From Polynucleobacter sp. MWH-P3-07-1 (GTDB taxonomy: Bacteria > Pseudomonadota > Gammaproteobacteria > Burkholderiales > Burkholderiaceae), in assembly GCF_018687555.1 (NCBI RefSeq), contig NZ_CP061296.1:1379983-1443982 (forward strand): DNA of 64,000 nucleotides, in the 5' to 3' direction. Under the pieces are notes generated by a model. That model saw nothing but the letters and a program-made list of their open reading frames with translations, had not been told where the DNA came from and did no database searches. Each line of letters starts with the position of its first letter. The first letter of the stretch is position 1. The position numbers and the translations under genes were made by a program. Shown here one piece after another: positions 18,524 through 28,134 of this stretch.

Positions 18524-19206
18524 CCCAATTAGCGCTTTTTGATCTTGATCACACACTATTACCCTGCGATAGCGATTACGAGTGGGGGCAATTTTTAGCC
18601 CGCATTGGGGTGGTTGATAGCCAATACTATGCCGAGCAAAATGAACGCTTCTATCAAGACTATAAAGAGGGTAAGTTAGATATTGATCGCTTCTTACGCT
18701 TTGCGCTTAAACCCTTGTCAGAACACTCTCGTGCCCAACTCAAAGCATGGCACGATGCGTTTATGGATGAAGTCATTACCGGCAAATTAAGACAAGCAGC
18801 ACTCGATTTGGTAAAGAGCCATCAAGATGCCGGGGATATCTGTTGTGTTGTGACAGCCACTAATAGCTTTGTCACGCGACCCATCGTCGAGCGATTTGGT
18901 ATCAAACATCTCGTAGCCACTGAGCCAGCGACCTTAGGCAATCAAGCTGATGCGATATTTACTGGCGCAGTCTATGGCATTCCTAGTTTTCGTGAGGGGA
19001 AGATTCTTAAGGTGAATGAATGGCTTCAGAGCCAGCAGCTTTCTCTAGATCAGATCAAGAAAAGTTATTTTTATTCAGATTCCATCAATGACTTGCCACT
19101 CCTAGAAAAAGTGACGCATCCAGTAGCAACGAACCCAGATGACCGTTTGCGTCAAGAAGCGAGTAAACGGAATTGGCCTATCCTCGATTTATTTACTGAG
19201 CGATGA
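18520..19206 (+). CDS. HAD-IB family phosphatase (SerB-like)
   Basis: A 228-residue haloacid dehalogenase-superfamily hydrolase. The nucleophile motif FDLDHT gives D8 and D10, and the C-terminal acidic motif is YSDSINDLPLLE. The cap region and length fit the HAD-IB group that includes phosphoserine phosphatase, but the substrate cannot be read from the sequence. The start at 18520 overlaps the hda stop; the frame remains open upstream inside hda, but the family begins at MTQLALFDLD. This gene sits between hda and pcnB in several betaproteobacteria (from memory). Confidence 0.92.
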   Translation: MTQLALFDLDHTLLPCDSDYEWGQFLARIGVVDSQYYAEQNERFYQDYKEGKLDIDRFLRFALKPLSEHSRAQLKAWHDAFMDEVITGKLRQAALDLVKSHQDAGDICCVVTATNSFVTRPIVERFGIKHLVATEPATLGNQADAIFTGAVYGIPSFREGKILKVNEWLQSQQLSLDQIKKSYFYSDSINDLPLLEKVTHPVATNPDDRLRQEASKRNWPILDLFTER

Positions 19207-19210
19207 ATTC

Positions 19211-20632
19211 ATGATTACTAAATTCATTAAACGGATCATGCGTCGCGACCCTATGGAACGCGGTGCGCACATAGGCCCTGCACATGCGCCCAAAAGGATC
19301 CCCAAAAAAACCCATCGTATTGATCCCCATTTACTTTCAAAAAATGCCGTCAAAGTCACTCATACACTGCAACAAGCAGGCTATGAGGCCTTTATTGTTG
19401 GGGGTGCAGTTCGCGATCTGGCTCTGGGTATCGGACCTAAAGATTTTGATGTAGCCACCAATGCCACCCCAGACCAAGTCCAGAGATTGTTTCGTAAAGC
19501 ACGCTTAATAGGCAGACGCTTTCAGATCGTCCATGTGACTTTTTTTGGCAAGGCTCATCCAGAAATTATTGAGGTCTCGACCTTTCGTGCCCTGCTTGAT
19601 AACGCTGGTGACCACGTCGCTGAGAGTGGCCGCATTTTGCGAGACAACGTATGGGGCTCCCAAGGTGAAGACGCAGCTCGCCGCGATTTCACAATCAACG
19701 CCATGTATTACGACCCCGCTACCGAAACCGTGCTCGATTACCACGGCGGTATGGCTGATATGCAAAAGAAAACCTTGCGCATGATCGGGGATCCTGCCAA
19801 ACGCTATCGCGAAGACCCGATTCGAATGTTACGTGCCATTCGGTTTGCAGCAAAAACGGGTTTTACTTTAGATTCTGCAACTGCGGCGCCCATCGCTGAA
19901 TTAAGCGCATTAATTCATGATGTTCCTGCAGCGCGTCTGTTTGATGAAATTCTCAAACTTCTCATGTCTGGTTATTCCTGGGCAGCCATTCAAGGTCTGC
20001 GTGAAGCAGGACTTCATCATGGCCTATTACCGCTACTCGATCATATTCTCGATAGTAAAGAGAGCTCCAAGACCGCTAATGATTTTGTCAAACTGGCTTT
20101 AGCCAATACTGATCAACGGATTCAATCAGGGAAAAGTGTTTCAGCAGGCTTTCTCTTTGCCACTTTGCTATGGCCTGAGTTGTTGAAGAATTGGCAAAAC
20201 AATATCGCTAGTGGGATGTCGAATATTCCCGCGCTACATGCTGCGATGGATGACACCATTGCCGCCCAGAGTAGCGGCATGACCATTCAACGTCGCTTTG
20301 AGAGTGATATGCGAGAGATTTGGTCTATGCAGCCCCGCTTTGAAAAACGGGTGGGACGCTACCCCTTCCGCTTAATCGAATCCCCTCGCTTCAGGGCGGG
20401 ATATGACTTTATGTTGCTACGGTGTGCCACCGGGGAACAAAAAGCCTCTTTAGGTGAGTGGTGGACTAGCTTTATCGATGCCGACCCCGCAGGACAAGAA
20501 GCCTTGATGGTTTCAGCTAAAAATGAGGTGGGCACCTCGACTGGCTCGCCCTCCGGAGCCAAAAGACGCCGTCGCAGAAAACCCAAAAGCACTTTACCAA
20601 CGGATAGTGGGGCAGGTTCAGCAGAAATATAA
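19211..20632 (+). CDS. pcnB: Poly(A) polymerase I
   Basis: Adds 3' poly(A) tails that promote RNA decay. It belongs to the class II CCA-adding/poly(A) polymerase family: GGAVRDL (64-70) and catalytic DFD (78-80), then RDFTINAMYYDP and RRIRMLRAIRFA-like sequence. The C-terminal tail (AKRRRRRKPKS) is very basic, as in E. coli PcnB and unlike CCA transferases, which supports the PcnB call. The start at 19211 (MITKFIKR, 473 residues) follows the HAD stop by 4 bases; an upstream extension would overlap that gene. Confidence 0.94.
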   Translation: MITKFIKRIMRRDPMERGAHIGPAHAPKRIPKKTHRIDPHLLSKNAVKVTHTLQQAGYEAFIVGGAVRDLALGIGPKDFDVATNATPDQVQRLFRKARLIGRRFQIVHVTFFGKAHPEIIEVSTFRALLDNAGDHVAESGRILRDNVWGSQGEDAARRDFTINAMYYDPATETVLDYHGGMADMQKKTLRMIGDPAKRYREDPIRMLRAIRFAAKTGFTLDSATAAPIAELSALIHDVPAARLFDEILKLLMSGYSWAAIQGLREAGLHHGLLPLLDHILDSKESSKTANDFVKLALANTDQRIQSGKSVSAGFLFATLLWPELLKNWQNNIASGMSNIPALHAAMDDTIAAQSSGMTIQRRFESDMREIWSMQPRFEKRVGRYPFRLIESPRFRAGYDFMLLRCATGEQKASLGEWWTSFIDADPAGQEALMVSAKNEVGTSTGSPSGAKRRRRRKPKSTLPTDSGAGSAEI

Positions 20633-20673
20633 AAACTTCAGTAAAGTAGTTTCATTGCAAATTTGGAACTAAC

Positions 20674-21201
20674 ATGGCTCAAGCCTTTATTGGATTTGGT
20701 GGGAATATTGGTGATACGCGCCAGATCATCACTGATGCCATCGTTTGCCTAGCCCTGCGTTGCGAGCTGACTATCACCGCCAAGAGTTGCTTCTATCAAA
20801 GCGCTCCAGTAGATGCTTTGGGCGGCGACTACATCAATGCAGTGGTTGAAGTGGATACCGAACTGAGTCCCTATGGCCTACTCCATGTCTGCCAAACGAT
20901 CGAACAACAGTTCGGTCGCGAGCGTCCCTATGAAAATGCGCCCCGCACTCTAGACCTCGATATTCTCTTTTTTGAGGGCGTTACTCAAAATGAGACCAAC
21001 CTAATTCTGCCCCACCCACGGATTATTGAACGCTCCTTTGTTTTGCTTCCCCTCCTAGAAATTGCCCCTGATTTCTTTGACCCTCAATTCGGGGAACTCA
21101 AGAGCCATTTACCCAAAGTTGCTCATCAACGAATCGAAAAACTCTCCTGTCGCAACTGTAATTGTGGTGAAAACACGGTTTATAGCCAATCGGCACAGTA
21201 A
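20674..21201 (+). CDS. folK: 2-amino-4-hydroxy-6-hydroxymethyldihydropteridine pyrophosphokinase
   Basis: Transfers pyrophosphate from ATP to 6-hydroxymethyl-dihydropterin in folate synthesis. The start FIGFGGNIGD, the FGRERPYENAPRTLDLDIL motif (pterin and ATP site) and LPHPRIIERSFVLLPL are diagnostic. The 175 residues include a short cysteine-containing C-terminal tail (SCRNCNCG) not usual for the family. It lies between pcnB and panB; pcnB-folK adjacency is common in proteobacteria. Confidence 0.96.
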   Translation: MAQAFIGFGGNIGDTRQIITDAIVCLALRCELTITAKSCFYQSAPVDALGGDYINAVVEVDTELSPYGLLHVCQTIEQQFGRERPYENAPRTLDLDILFFEGVTQNETNLILPHPRIIERSFVLLPLLEIAPDFFDPQFGELKSHLPKVAHQRIEKLSCRNCNCGENTVYSQSAQ

Positions 21202-21218
21202 TTCATTAAACTCACGCC

Positions 21219-22037
21219 ATGGGTTACTTACAAGGCGATAAGCCAATCAACATCTCCAAGCTGCTCTCAATGCATGCAGAGCGAGAGAAAATCACTATGC
21301 TGACGGCATACGATTCCACTATGACAGCACTGCTGAATCGCTGTGGTGTAGAAAGTATTTTGATTGGGGACTCACTAGGTAATGTGATTCAGGGTCAAAG
21401 CTCCACTACTCCTGTCACTGTAGAGCAAATGGTCTATCACACCCAGTGCGTCGCTCGTGCCAACACTCATGCTTTTCTGATTGCGGACCTGCCTTTTGCT
21501 AGCTATGGCGACCCCATTCAAGCGCTAGATTCTGCCGCCCAGCTGATGCGCGCTGGCGCCGATATGGTCAAACTCGAAGGTGGCGGCGACTGGCAGCTCG
21601 AAATTATTCAATACTTAGTTGAGCGTAGCGTTCCGGTTTGTGCTCATCTGGGATTGTTGCCACAATCTATTCACTTGCTCGGCTCATTTAAGGTGCAAGG
21701 TAAAACCAAGACTGCAGCGCAGATCATGCATGAACAGGCCCTTGCTTGTGAACAAGTTGGTGCGCAAATGGTTGTGCTTGAGGCAATTCCGTCTTCGCTT
21801 GGTAAGCAAATCACTGAATCTGTATCAATTCCTACGATTGGCATTGGTGCCGGCCCAGACTGCTCTGGTCAGGTATTGGTGCTACAAGATATGCTGGGTA
21901 TCAGCGCAGGTCACCAGCCAAAGTTTGTGAAAAACTTTGTGGAAGGTCAAGCTTCCATCGAAGGCGCGGTCAAAGCCTACGTTAGAGAAGTGAAATCAGG
22001 CAAGTTTCCAGGGCCTGAGTATGGCTACTCAGGCTAA
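21219..22037 (+). CDS. panB: 3-methyl-2-oxobutanoate hydroxymethyltransferase
   Basis: First committed step of pantothenate synthesis, making ketopantoate from alpha-ketoisovalerate and methylene-tetrahydrofolate. [14 protein letters not shown], the metal-binding [10 protein letters not shown] (D51), MVKLEGG and the catalytic VLEAIPSSL region are conserved, and 272 residues is typical. It lies 17 bases after folK, which supplies the folate pathway, and ends 6 bases before the convergent dnaJ 3' end. Confidence 0.97.
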   Translation: MGYLQGDKPINISKLLSMHAEREKITMLTAYDSTMTALLNRCGVESILIGDSLGNVIQGQSSTTPVTVEQMVYHTQCVARANTHAFLIADLPFASYGDPIQALDSAAQLMRAGADMVKLEGGGDWQLEIIQYLVERSVPVCAHLGLLPQSIHLLGSFKVQGKTKTAAQIMHEQALACEQVGAQMVVLEAIPSSLGKQITESVSIPTIGIGAGPDCSGQVLVLQDMLGISAGHQPKFVKNFVEGQASIEGAVKAYVREVKSGKFPGPEYGYSG

Positions 22038-22043
22038 ATCCCC

Positions 22044-23174
22044 TTAGTTAAAAAAGCTTTTCACGCTCTCGAACCATCCCTTTTGATTCGGGTTGTGTTT
22101 GTCACCACCCGACTTCAGGCTGTCATCAAATTTCTGCAATAACTTCTTTTGCTCTTCAGAAAGTTTCACAGGGGTTTCTACAACAACGTGCACGAAAAGA
22201 TCACCAACCAATGAGGAGCGTAGACCCTTCATTCCTTTATGACGGAGTCGGAAAGTTTTACCTGTCTGAGTGCCCTCTGGAATCGGAAACTCTACTCGAC
22301 CTGATAAGGTTGGAACTTCAATTTCTCCACCCATTGTGGCAGTCGCAAAAGAGATCGGCATCTGCACATGCAGATCACTGCCATCCCGCTCAAAGACTGG
22401 ATGCGGTCTTACCCGAACCTCGACATACAGATCGCCGGATGGACCGCCATTAATACCAGGCTCGCCATTGCCCACTGAGCGCACGCGCATACCATCATCA
22501 ATTCCTGCTGGAATTTTGATCTCTAAAGTCTTTTGTTCTTTTAACTTACCGCTACCATGACAGCTCTTGCAGGGCTTGGGAATGTATTCACCAGTACCGC
22601 GACACTTAGGACAAGTCTGTTGCATCGAGAAGAAGCCTTGCTGAATACGGACTTGGCCATGGCCATCACAAGTAGGACATTTCTCTGGCTTACTGCCAGG
22701 CTCAGCGCCACTACCATGACAAGTATTGCAATTGCTCCAACTGGGCACTCTAATCTGCGTGGTGTAACCCTCCGCAGCCTGCTCAAGAGTAATGTCCATG
22801 TTGTAACGTAAGTCAGCACCTTTGTAGACTTGGGGGCCAGCCTGACGTCCACCAGCTTGACCAAAGATGTCGCCAAAGATATCGCCAAAAGCATCTGCAA
22901 ATCCACCGCCGCCAAAGCCACCACCAAATCCACCCATAGAAGGATCAACTCCGGCATGACCATACTGATCATATGCGGCGCGTTTATTAGAATCACTTAA
23001 GGTTTCATAAGCTTCCTTCACTTCTTTGAAGTCAGCCTCAGCACTTTTACTGTCCGGATTGCGATCTGGATGATGCTTCATCGCCAACTTGCGATAAGCC
23101 TTTTTTAACTCCTCATCAGTGGCGCTTCTGGAGACCCCAAGGACTTCGTAATAATCGCGTTTACTTTTAGACAC
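22044..23174 (-). CDS. dnaJ: Molecular chaperone DnaJ
   Basis: Hsp40 co-chaperone of DnaK. The J domain holds HPD at residues 35-37, followed by a Gly/Phe-rich linker (about 76-110), four CxxCxGxG zinc repeats ([32 protein letters not shown]) and the C-terminal substrate domains; 376 residues is normal. AAAGGAAA is a good Shine-Dalgarno sequence. It lies 90 bases downstream of dnaK, with a stable hairpin in the gap. Confidence 0.98.
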   Translation of the reverse strand: MSKSKRDYYEVLGVSRSATDEELKKAYRKLAMKHHPDRNPDSKSAEADFKEVKEAYETLSDSNKRAAYDQYGHAGVDPSMGGFGGGFGGGGFADAFGDIFGDIFGQAGGRQAGPQVYKGADLRYNMDITLEQAAEGYTTQIRVPSWSNCNTCHGSGAEPGSKPEKCPTCDGHGQVRIQQGFFSMQQTCPKCRGTGEYIPKPCKSCHGSGKLKEQKTLEIKIPAGIDDGMRVRSVGNGEPGINGGPSGDLYVEVRVRPHPVFERDGSDLHVQMPISFATATMGGEIEVPTLSGRVEFPIPEGTQTGKTFRLRHKGMKGLRSSLVGDLFVHVVVETPVKLSEEQKKLLQKFDDSLKSGGDKHNPNQKGWFESVKSFFN

Positions 23175-23201
23175 AAACTGTTTCCTTTAACAACCCGAAA
23201 G

Positions 23202-23231
23202 ACACAAGTCGGCACGAGGCCGACTTGGTGT
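23202..23231 (-). other. Hairpin in the dnaK-dnaJ intercistronic gap
   Basis: AAGTCGG (23206-23212) pairs with CCGACTT (23220-23226), and ACAC/GTGT extends the stem beyond a one-base bulge. There is no good T-tract on the minus strand, so it looks more like an RNA-processing or partial-attenuation structure than a full terminator. Confidence 0.5.
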
Positions 23232-23264
23232 TATTTCACTACAAAATGACTTCACAATTTACTA

Positions 23265-25196
23265 TTACTTTTTGTCATCAACCTCTTTAAAGTCAGCGTC
23301 GACCACGTCGGCATCAGGAGCGGCCGCTTGTGCACCTGGATTTGCGCCTGGAGCGGCACCGCCTGCCTTAGCCTGCTCTGCAGCCATCACTTTTTCGCCG
23401 AGTTTCTGACTGGCTTTACCCAGCGCTTCTGTCTTAGCTTCAATGATTGCTTTATCACTACCTTTAATTGCTTCATCAAGCTCTTTCAAGGCGGTTTCAA
23501 TCGCTTCTTTCTCAGCCGCTTCTAGACCGGCGCCATGCTCCTCTAAGGCTTTCTTAGTGCTATGAGCTAAAGCATCAGCAGTATTGCGAACAGTTACTAA
23601 TTCCAAGGCTTTTTTATCTTCCTCGGCATTGGCCTCAGCATCTTTCACCATGCGCTGAATTTCTTCTTCAGTCAAACCAGAATTGGCCTTGATAGTGATC
23701 TTGTTCTCTTTGCCAGTGTTTTTATCTTTTGCAGTGACATGCAAAATACCGTTGGCATCGATATCAAAGGTCACTTCAATTTGAGGCTGGCCACGAGGTG
23801 CAGCGCCAATACCTTCGAGGTTAAATTCACCCAAGAGTTTGTTAGCTGCAGCCATCTCACGCTCACCTTGGAAGCACTTAATGGTTACTGCAGGCTGATT
23901 ATCTTCAGCGGTAGAGTAGACCTGTGAATGCTTGGTAGGGATCGTGGTGTTCTTTGGAATCATCTTGGTCATGACGCCACCCAAGGTTTCGATACCCAAT
24001 GACAATGGGGTAACGTCAAGTAGCAAAACGTCTTTACGATCACCAGACAATACGGAACCCTGAATCGCTGCGCCAACGGCAACGGCTTCATCGGGATTCA
24101 CATCTTTACGTGGCTCTTTACCGAAGATGGATTTCACTTTATCTTGAACTGCTGGCATACGGGTTTGACCACCGACCAGAATCACGTCATCAATGTCACT
24201 CACATTGACGCCAGCATCTTTAATCGCAGTGAGGCATGGACCGGCAGTACGGTTAATCAGCTCCTCAACCAATGATTCCAACTTGGCACGAGTTAACTTC
24301 AAATTCAAATGCTTTGGACCGCCTGCATCGGCAGTGACATAAGGCAAGTTGATTTCGGTTTGCTGGGCTGATGACAATTCAATCTTGGCCTTTTCAGCAG
24401 CGTCTTTCAAACGCTGTAATGCCAAAACATCTTTACTCAGATCAACGCCCTGCTCTTTTTTGAACTCAGCAATAATCCAATCGATAATGCGCTGGTCAAA
24501 GTCTTCACCGCCCAAGAAAGTATCGCCGTTAGTGGACAACACTTCAAATTGCTTCTCGCCATCAACGTTCGCAATCTCAATGATGGAGACGTCAAAGGTA
24601 CCGCCACCTAAGTCATACACAGCGATCTTGCGATCGACTTTATCTTGCTTGTCTAAACCGAATGCCAAAGCTGCTGCGGTTGGTTCATTGATGATGCGCT
24701 TCACATCTAAGCCAGCAATACGACCAGCATCTTTAGTTGCTTGACGCTGACTATCATTGAAGTAAGCAGGAACCGTAATTACCGCTTCGGTCACTTCTTC
24801 ACCGAGGTAGTCTTCGGCAGTCTTTTTCATCTTACGCAGAACTTCTGCGGATACTTGTTGCGGCGCCATTTTTTTGTCGCGAGCAGATACCCAAGCATCT
24901 CCGTTATCGGCTTTGATAATGGCGTAAGGCATCAAGCTGATGTCTTTCTGAACTTCAGCATCCTCAAACTTACGACCCATCAAACGCTTAACAGCGTAAA
25001 CGGTGTTCTTGGGATTGGTGACTGACTGACGTTTTGCAGGAGCGCCAACCAAAACTTCGCCATCCTCAAGGTAGGCGATGATTGAAGGGGTAGTACGAGC
25101 GCCTTCGGCATTCTCGATGACTTTAGGTGCATTGTTTTCTACGACTGATACGCACGAGTTCGTGGTTCCCAAGTCGATTCCGATAATCTTTCCCAT
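23265..25196 (-). CDS. dnaK: Molecular chaperone DnaK (Hsp70)
   Basis: ATP-dependent Hsp70. The N-terminal GIDLGTTNS (5-13), the [11 protein letters not shown] phosphate motif and the [17 protein letters not shown] linker region of the nucleotide-binding domain are intact. The substrate-binding domain and helical lid follow, and the C-terminus ends in the acidic [14 protein letters not shown] sequence. Length is 643. It has a GGAG Shine-Dalgarno sequence and its own sigma-32-type promoter after the grpE terminator. Confidence 0.98.
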   Translation of the reverse strand: MGKIIGIDLGTTNSCVSVVENNAPKVIENAEGARTTPSIIAYLEDGEVLVGAPAKRQSVTNPKNTVYAVKRLMGRKFEDAEVQKDISLMPYAIIKADNGDAWVSARDKKMAPQQVSAEVLRKMKKTAEDYLGEEVTEAVITVPAYFNDSQRQATKDAGRIAGLDVKRIINEPTAAALAFGLDKQDKVDRKIAVYDLGGGTFDVSIIEIANVDGEKQFEVLSTNGDTFLGGEDFDQRIIDWIIAEFKKEQGVDLSKDVLALQRLKDAAEKAKIELSSAQQTEINLPYVTADAGGPKHLNLKLTRAKLESLVEELINRTAGPCLTAIKDAGVNVSDIDDVILVGGQTRMPAVQDKVKSIFGKEPRKDVNPDEAVAVGAAIQGSVLSGDRKDVLLLDVTPLSLGIETLGGVMTKMIPKNTTIPTKHSQVYSTAEDNQPAVTIKCFQGEREMAAANKLLGEFNLEGIGAAPRGQPQIEVTFDIDANGILHVTAKDKNTGKENKITIKANSGLTEEEIQRMVKDAEANAEEDKKALELVTVRNTADALAHSTKKALEEHGAGLEAAEKEAIETALKELDEAIKGSDKAIIEAKTEALGKASQKLGEKVMAAEQAKAGGAAPGANPGAQAAAPDADVVDADFKEVDDKK

Positions 25197-25265
25197 AATT
25201 GCTCCAATAATGAAATGGTTAGGTAATTTGTCTTACTTGCTACTGGTAATAAGTTGATACCCTCT

Positions 25266-25293
25266 AAATGGGGTTTAATGACTGGAATTCAAG
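25266..25293 (-). promoter_or_regulatory. Sigma-32 (heat-shock) promoter of dnaK
   Basis: On the minus strand CTTGAAT (25293-25287) is followed after exactly 13 bases by CCCCATTT (25273-25266), matching the RpoH consensus CTTGAAA-N13-CCCCATNT almost perfectly. The predicted start lies about 60 bases upstream of the dnaK ATG. Confidence 0.9.
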
Positions 25294-25303
25294 GGCTGAA
25301 ATA

Positions 25304-25330
25304 CAAAAAAGGCAGAAATCTGCCTTTTTC
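25304..25330 (-). terminator. Rho-independent terminator after grpE
   Basis: Stem GGCAGA/TCTGCC flanked by A and T runs; on the minus strand the T-tract follows the stem. It lies between grpE and the dnaK promoter, so grpE and dnaK are at least partly separate transcription units. Confidence 0.85.
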
Positions 25331-25353
25331 TGGGTATTTCTAGTGAAAAACTG

Positions 25354-25890
25354 CTATTTTGGGGCGCTAACCGTTACCAAAGCGGGTCGCAAAACTCGGT
25401 CGGCAATTGAATATCCACGTTGCAAGACCGAAACCACTGTATTGGGCTCTTGCTCAGAAGGTACCGAGGCAATTGCCTGGTGGTGGTGGGGATCAAATTT
25501 ATCCCCTACAGCGGGATTAATCTCGCTCATCTTGCCCTTTTCAAAGGCACTCAAAAGCTGCTTTAGGGTAATTTCTAGGCCCTCTTTAAATGCCTTGGCA
25601 TCAACCGCTTCGGCGCTGAGTGCGGCATAGAGGCTATCAGTTACGGGCACCAAATGCTCTGCAAAGCTCTCAATCGCAAACTTATGCGCTTTCGCGATGT
25701 CTTCCACTGCACGACGGCGAATATTTTCACCCTCAGCCTTGGCTCTCAAAAAATTGTCTTGGGCTTCAAGCAATTTTTGATTGAGCTCCTCAATCATTTG
25801 CTCAGGAGTCTGCGCAGTAATTTCTGGCTCGACTGGAGTCTGTGCTGGCTGATCAGATTCGGCGGAGGGATTTGGATTTTCAGTTGTCAT
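25354..25890 (-). CDS. grpE: Nucleotide exchange factor GrpE
   Basis: Releases ADP from DnaK. The 178 residues comprise a proline/glutamate-rich disordered N-terminus, a long helix ([20 protein letters not shown]) and the C-terminal beta domain with FDPHHHQAI and the [16 protein letters not shown] ending. No clear Shine-Dalgarno sequence precedes the ATG. A near-perfect sigma-32 promoter lies about 40-65 bases upstream in the gap after hemH. Confidence 0.97.
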   Translation of the reverse strand: MTTENPNPSAESDQPAQTPVEPEITAQTPEQMIEELNQKLLEAQDNFLRAKAEGENIRRRAVEDIAKAHKFAIESFAEHLVPVTDSLYAALSAEAVDAKAFKEGLEITLKQLLSAFEKGKMSEINPAVGDKFDPHHHQAIASVPSEQEPNTVVSVLQRGYSIADRVLRPALVTVSAPK

Positions 25891-25927
25891 GATGGTGATG
25901 TTTTATTAAACCTTTGCTATCTATGCA

Positions 25928-25955
25928 AGATGGGGGCAAGTTTGCCAATTTCAAG
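25928..25955 (-). promoter_or_regulatory. Sigma-32 (heat-shock) promoter of grpE
   Basis: CTTGAAA (25955-25949), a 13-base spacer, then CCCCATCT (25935-25928) on the minus strand: a full match to the RpoH consensus. It lies between the hemH stop and the grpE start. Confidence 0.92.
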
Positions 25956-25963
25956 GGATATCT

Positions 25964-27058
25964 CTAAACAGCTTGGGTTTTCGCAAATTCTGCACGCTGA
26001 TTTCTCAATGACAACTCATCAGTAGACTCAGTACCCAAAGACCAGCCCAAGAGGTGCTGCTCAGCAATATCTGCAAGTGCATCAATCCAGCTTGGATTGC
26101 TATTCAGACAAGAAATATAACGATAGTCCTTGCCGCCATGTTCCAAGAAAATCTCGCGCGCTTCCATTGCGATCTCTTCGAGCGTTTCTAAGCAATCCGC
26201 AGGAAAGCCAGGGCAAAAGATATCAATCCTCTTACATCCCTCTTTAGCTAATTTCTCAATCATGGGTGCGGTGTACGGCTTTAACCACTCCGCCCTTCCG
26301 AAGCGAGACTGAAAGGTAACCAGATATTCGCCTGGCTCAAGGCCCAATGACTCGCCCAAGAGACGACCTGTTTTTAAGCATTCGCAATGATAGGGGTCCC
26401 CCTTCATGAGATTGCGCTTAGGCAAGCCGTGAAATGACATGACAAAACGATCACCTGCTGCGAAATCGGGACGACCATCTTTTTCCCAGACACTGAGGAC
26501 TTGATTGCGCAACGCTTGAATATAAGCTGGATGATCGTGATAGTGCTTGACCAAGCGGAGCTCAGGCTGGTCACGCCAGGTTTTTAGTACTCGAAAGACT
26601 TCATCAAAACTCGATGCACTGGTCGTAGCGGAATACTGTGGGTAGAGCGGCAGCAATAGCAGACGCTCCATGCCTTGCTCTTTTAGGCTCATGAGAACTT
26701 GCTCTGTAGAAGGCTCACCATAACGCATGGCCAGATCTACCAGCACCGTATGGCCTTGATCAGCAAATACCTCTGATAACTCTTTCGCCTGCAGTCTTGA
26801 GTAATGCATTAAAGGAGAGCCTAACTTAGGCAACCAAATCGAAGCATATTTTTTTGCAGAAGCACCACTGCGAATTGGCAGAATGATGCCGTTCAAAATG
26901 CACCACCAAATCACCCGTGGAATTTCTACTACACGCGGATCCGATAAGAATTCTTTGAGATAGGCTCTCACCGCTTTAGCTGTTGGAGCACTGGGTGTCC
27001 CTAAATTCAGCAATAACACTGCAGTCTTAGAAGCGCGTAAATGGGGATTGGTATTCAA
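25964..27058 (-). CDS. hemH: Ferrochelatase
   Basis: Inserts ferrous iron into protoporphyrin IX, the last step of protoheme synthesis. The 364-residue product shows AVLLLNLGTP at the N-terminus, PLYPQYSATTSASSFDE, and the active-site histidine in MSFHGLPKRN, then FQSRFGRAEWLKPYT and a late CPGFPADCLETLEEI. Translation must start at TTG (27058) because there is no ATG in the expected place. It lies between hrcA (27 bases upstream) and grpE within the heat-shock block. Confidence 0.96.
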   Translation of the reverse strand: MNTNPHLRASKTAVLLLNLGTPSAPTAKAVRAYLKEFLSDPRVVEIPRVIWWCILNGIILPIRSGASAKKYASIWLPKLGSPLMHYSRLQAKELSEVFADQGHTVLVDLAMRYGEPSTEQVLMSLKEQGMERLLLLPLYPQYSATTSASSFDEVFRVLKTWRDQPELRLVKHYHDHPAYIQALRNQVLSVWEKDGRPDFAAGDRFVMSFHGLPKRNLMKGDPYHCECLKTGRLLGESLGLEPGEYLVTFQSRFGRAEWLKPYTAPMIEKLAKEGCKRIDIFCPGFPADCLETLEEIAMEAREIFLEHGGKDYRYISCLNSNPSWIDALADIAEQHLLGWSLGTESTDELSLRNQRAEFAKTQAV

Positions 27059-27085
27059 GGCAGATATCTCATCAGAAAAATGTAA

Positions 27086-28096
27086 TTAGGAGCTTAGTGC
27101 ACCTGATAATAATTTAGAAGTGATATCCACAATCGGGATCACTCTGTCATAAGCCATACGGGTTGGACCAATCACACCTAAGGTGCCAACAATCTGACCA
27201 TCAACACTATAAGGCGCGCTGATTACGGCGAGATCCTCGTAGGGCAAGAGATCGCTCTCCCCACCAATAAAGATCTGAATACCATCGGCATGGCTCGATA
27301 CATCTAGGAGTTGCAGCAAAACAGACTTCTGCTCTAAGAGGTCAAACATCTTACGCAACTTATCCAGATTAGAGCTGAGATCGCCCACATTGAGTAAGCG
27401 ACGCTCTCCAGACATGACTACATCGCTTTGCCCCATGCCGTAATCTGTCACTCCGCTTTGAAGGGCCAAAGCCATCAAGCCAGAAATATCACTCCGTAAG
27501 TTATCGAGATCAGATTTCAGATGATTTCTGACTTCAATAAAACTCTTGCCGGCAAACTGACTGTTAATGTAATTGCTGGCTTCAATGAGTTGACTGGGGG
27601 TGTAGTCCTGAGTGGTTGGCAGAATACGATTCTGCACATCACCTTCAGGAGTGACCACAATCAACAGAATCTTGCCTTCCCCCAAACGCAGAAATTCAAT
27701 ATGTTTGAAGACTTGCGCTCTTTTGGGCGTCATGACGACCCCAGCAAAATGGGTCAAATTAGACAGAATTTGTGCCGCTGAATTCATGACCCGCTGGGGG
27801 GAATCCGGTAGCAGCCCTTTTTCCATCTCCCGCGCGGCAATCTCCTCAAGAGGCCTCACGGTCACCATGGTGTCCACAAACAAGCGGTAGCCTCTGGGGG
27901 TGGGTATCCGACCAGCGGAAGTATGGGGGCTGGTCACCAAACCCAAATCTTCCAAATCGGCCATGACATTGCGAATCGTTGCAGCAGAAAGGTCTAGACC
28001 TGAGAACCGAGAGAGCGTCCGTGAGCCAATCGGCTGGCCCTCCTCGATATAGCGCTCGATGAGGGTTTTAAGGAGGGTGCGAGAACGATCATCCAT
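27086..28096 (-). CDS. hrcA: Heat-inducible transcription repressor HrcA
   Basis: Repressor that binds CIRCE operators and is folded by GroEL. The N-terminal winged helix ([44 protein letters not shown]) and the [12 protein letters not shown] segment are diagnostic; 336 residues is normal. No CIRCE-like inverted repeat was found near it or elsewhere in this window, so its operator is probably at groESL outside the window. It is divergent from nadK. Confidence 0.97.
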   Translation of the reverse strand: MDDRSRTLLKTLIERYIEEGQPIGSRTLSRFSGLDLSAATIRNVMADLEDLGLVTSPHTSAGRIPTPRGYRLFVDTMVTVRPLEEIAAREMEKGLLPDSPQRVMNSAAQILSNLTHFAGVVMTPKRAQVFKHIEFLRLGEGKILLIVVTPEGDVQNRILPTTQDYTPSQLIEASNYINSQFAGKSFIEVRNHLKSDLDNLRSDISGLMALALQSGVTDYGMGQSDVVMSGERRLLNVGDLSSNLDKLRKMFDLLEQKSVLLQLLDVSSHADGIQIFIGGESDLLPYEDLAVISAPYSVDGQIVGTLGVIGPTRMAYDRVIPIVDITSKLLSGALSS

Positions 28097-28119
28097 GGTG
28101 GAAAGGATTGGGTTGCCTA

Positions 28120-28128
28120 TGGTTTAAT
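28120..28128 (+). promoter_or_regulatory. Extended -10 abutting the nadK start (leaderless candidate)
   Basis: TGG followed by TTTAAT (28123-28128) forms an extended -10 element ending six bases before the nadK ATG. No Shine-Dalgarno sequence is present. Confidence 0.45.
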
Positions 28129-28134
28129 CGTTAT

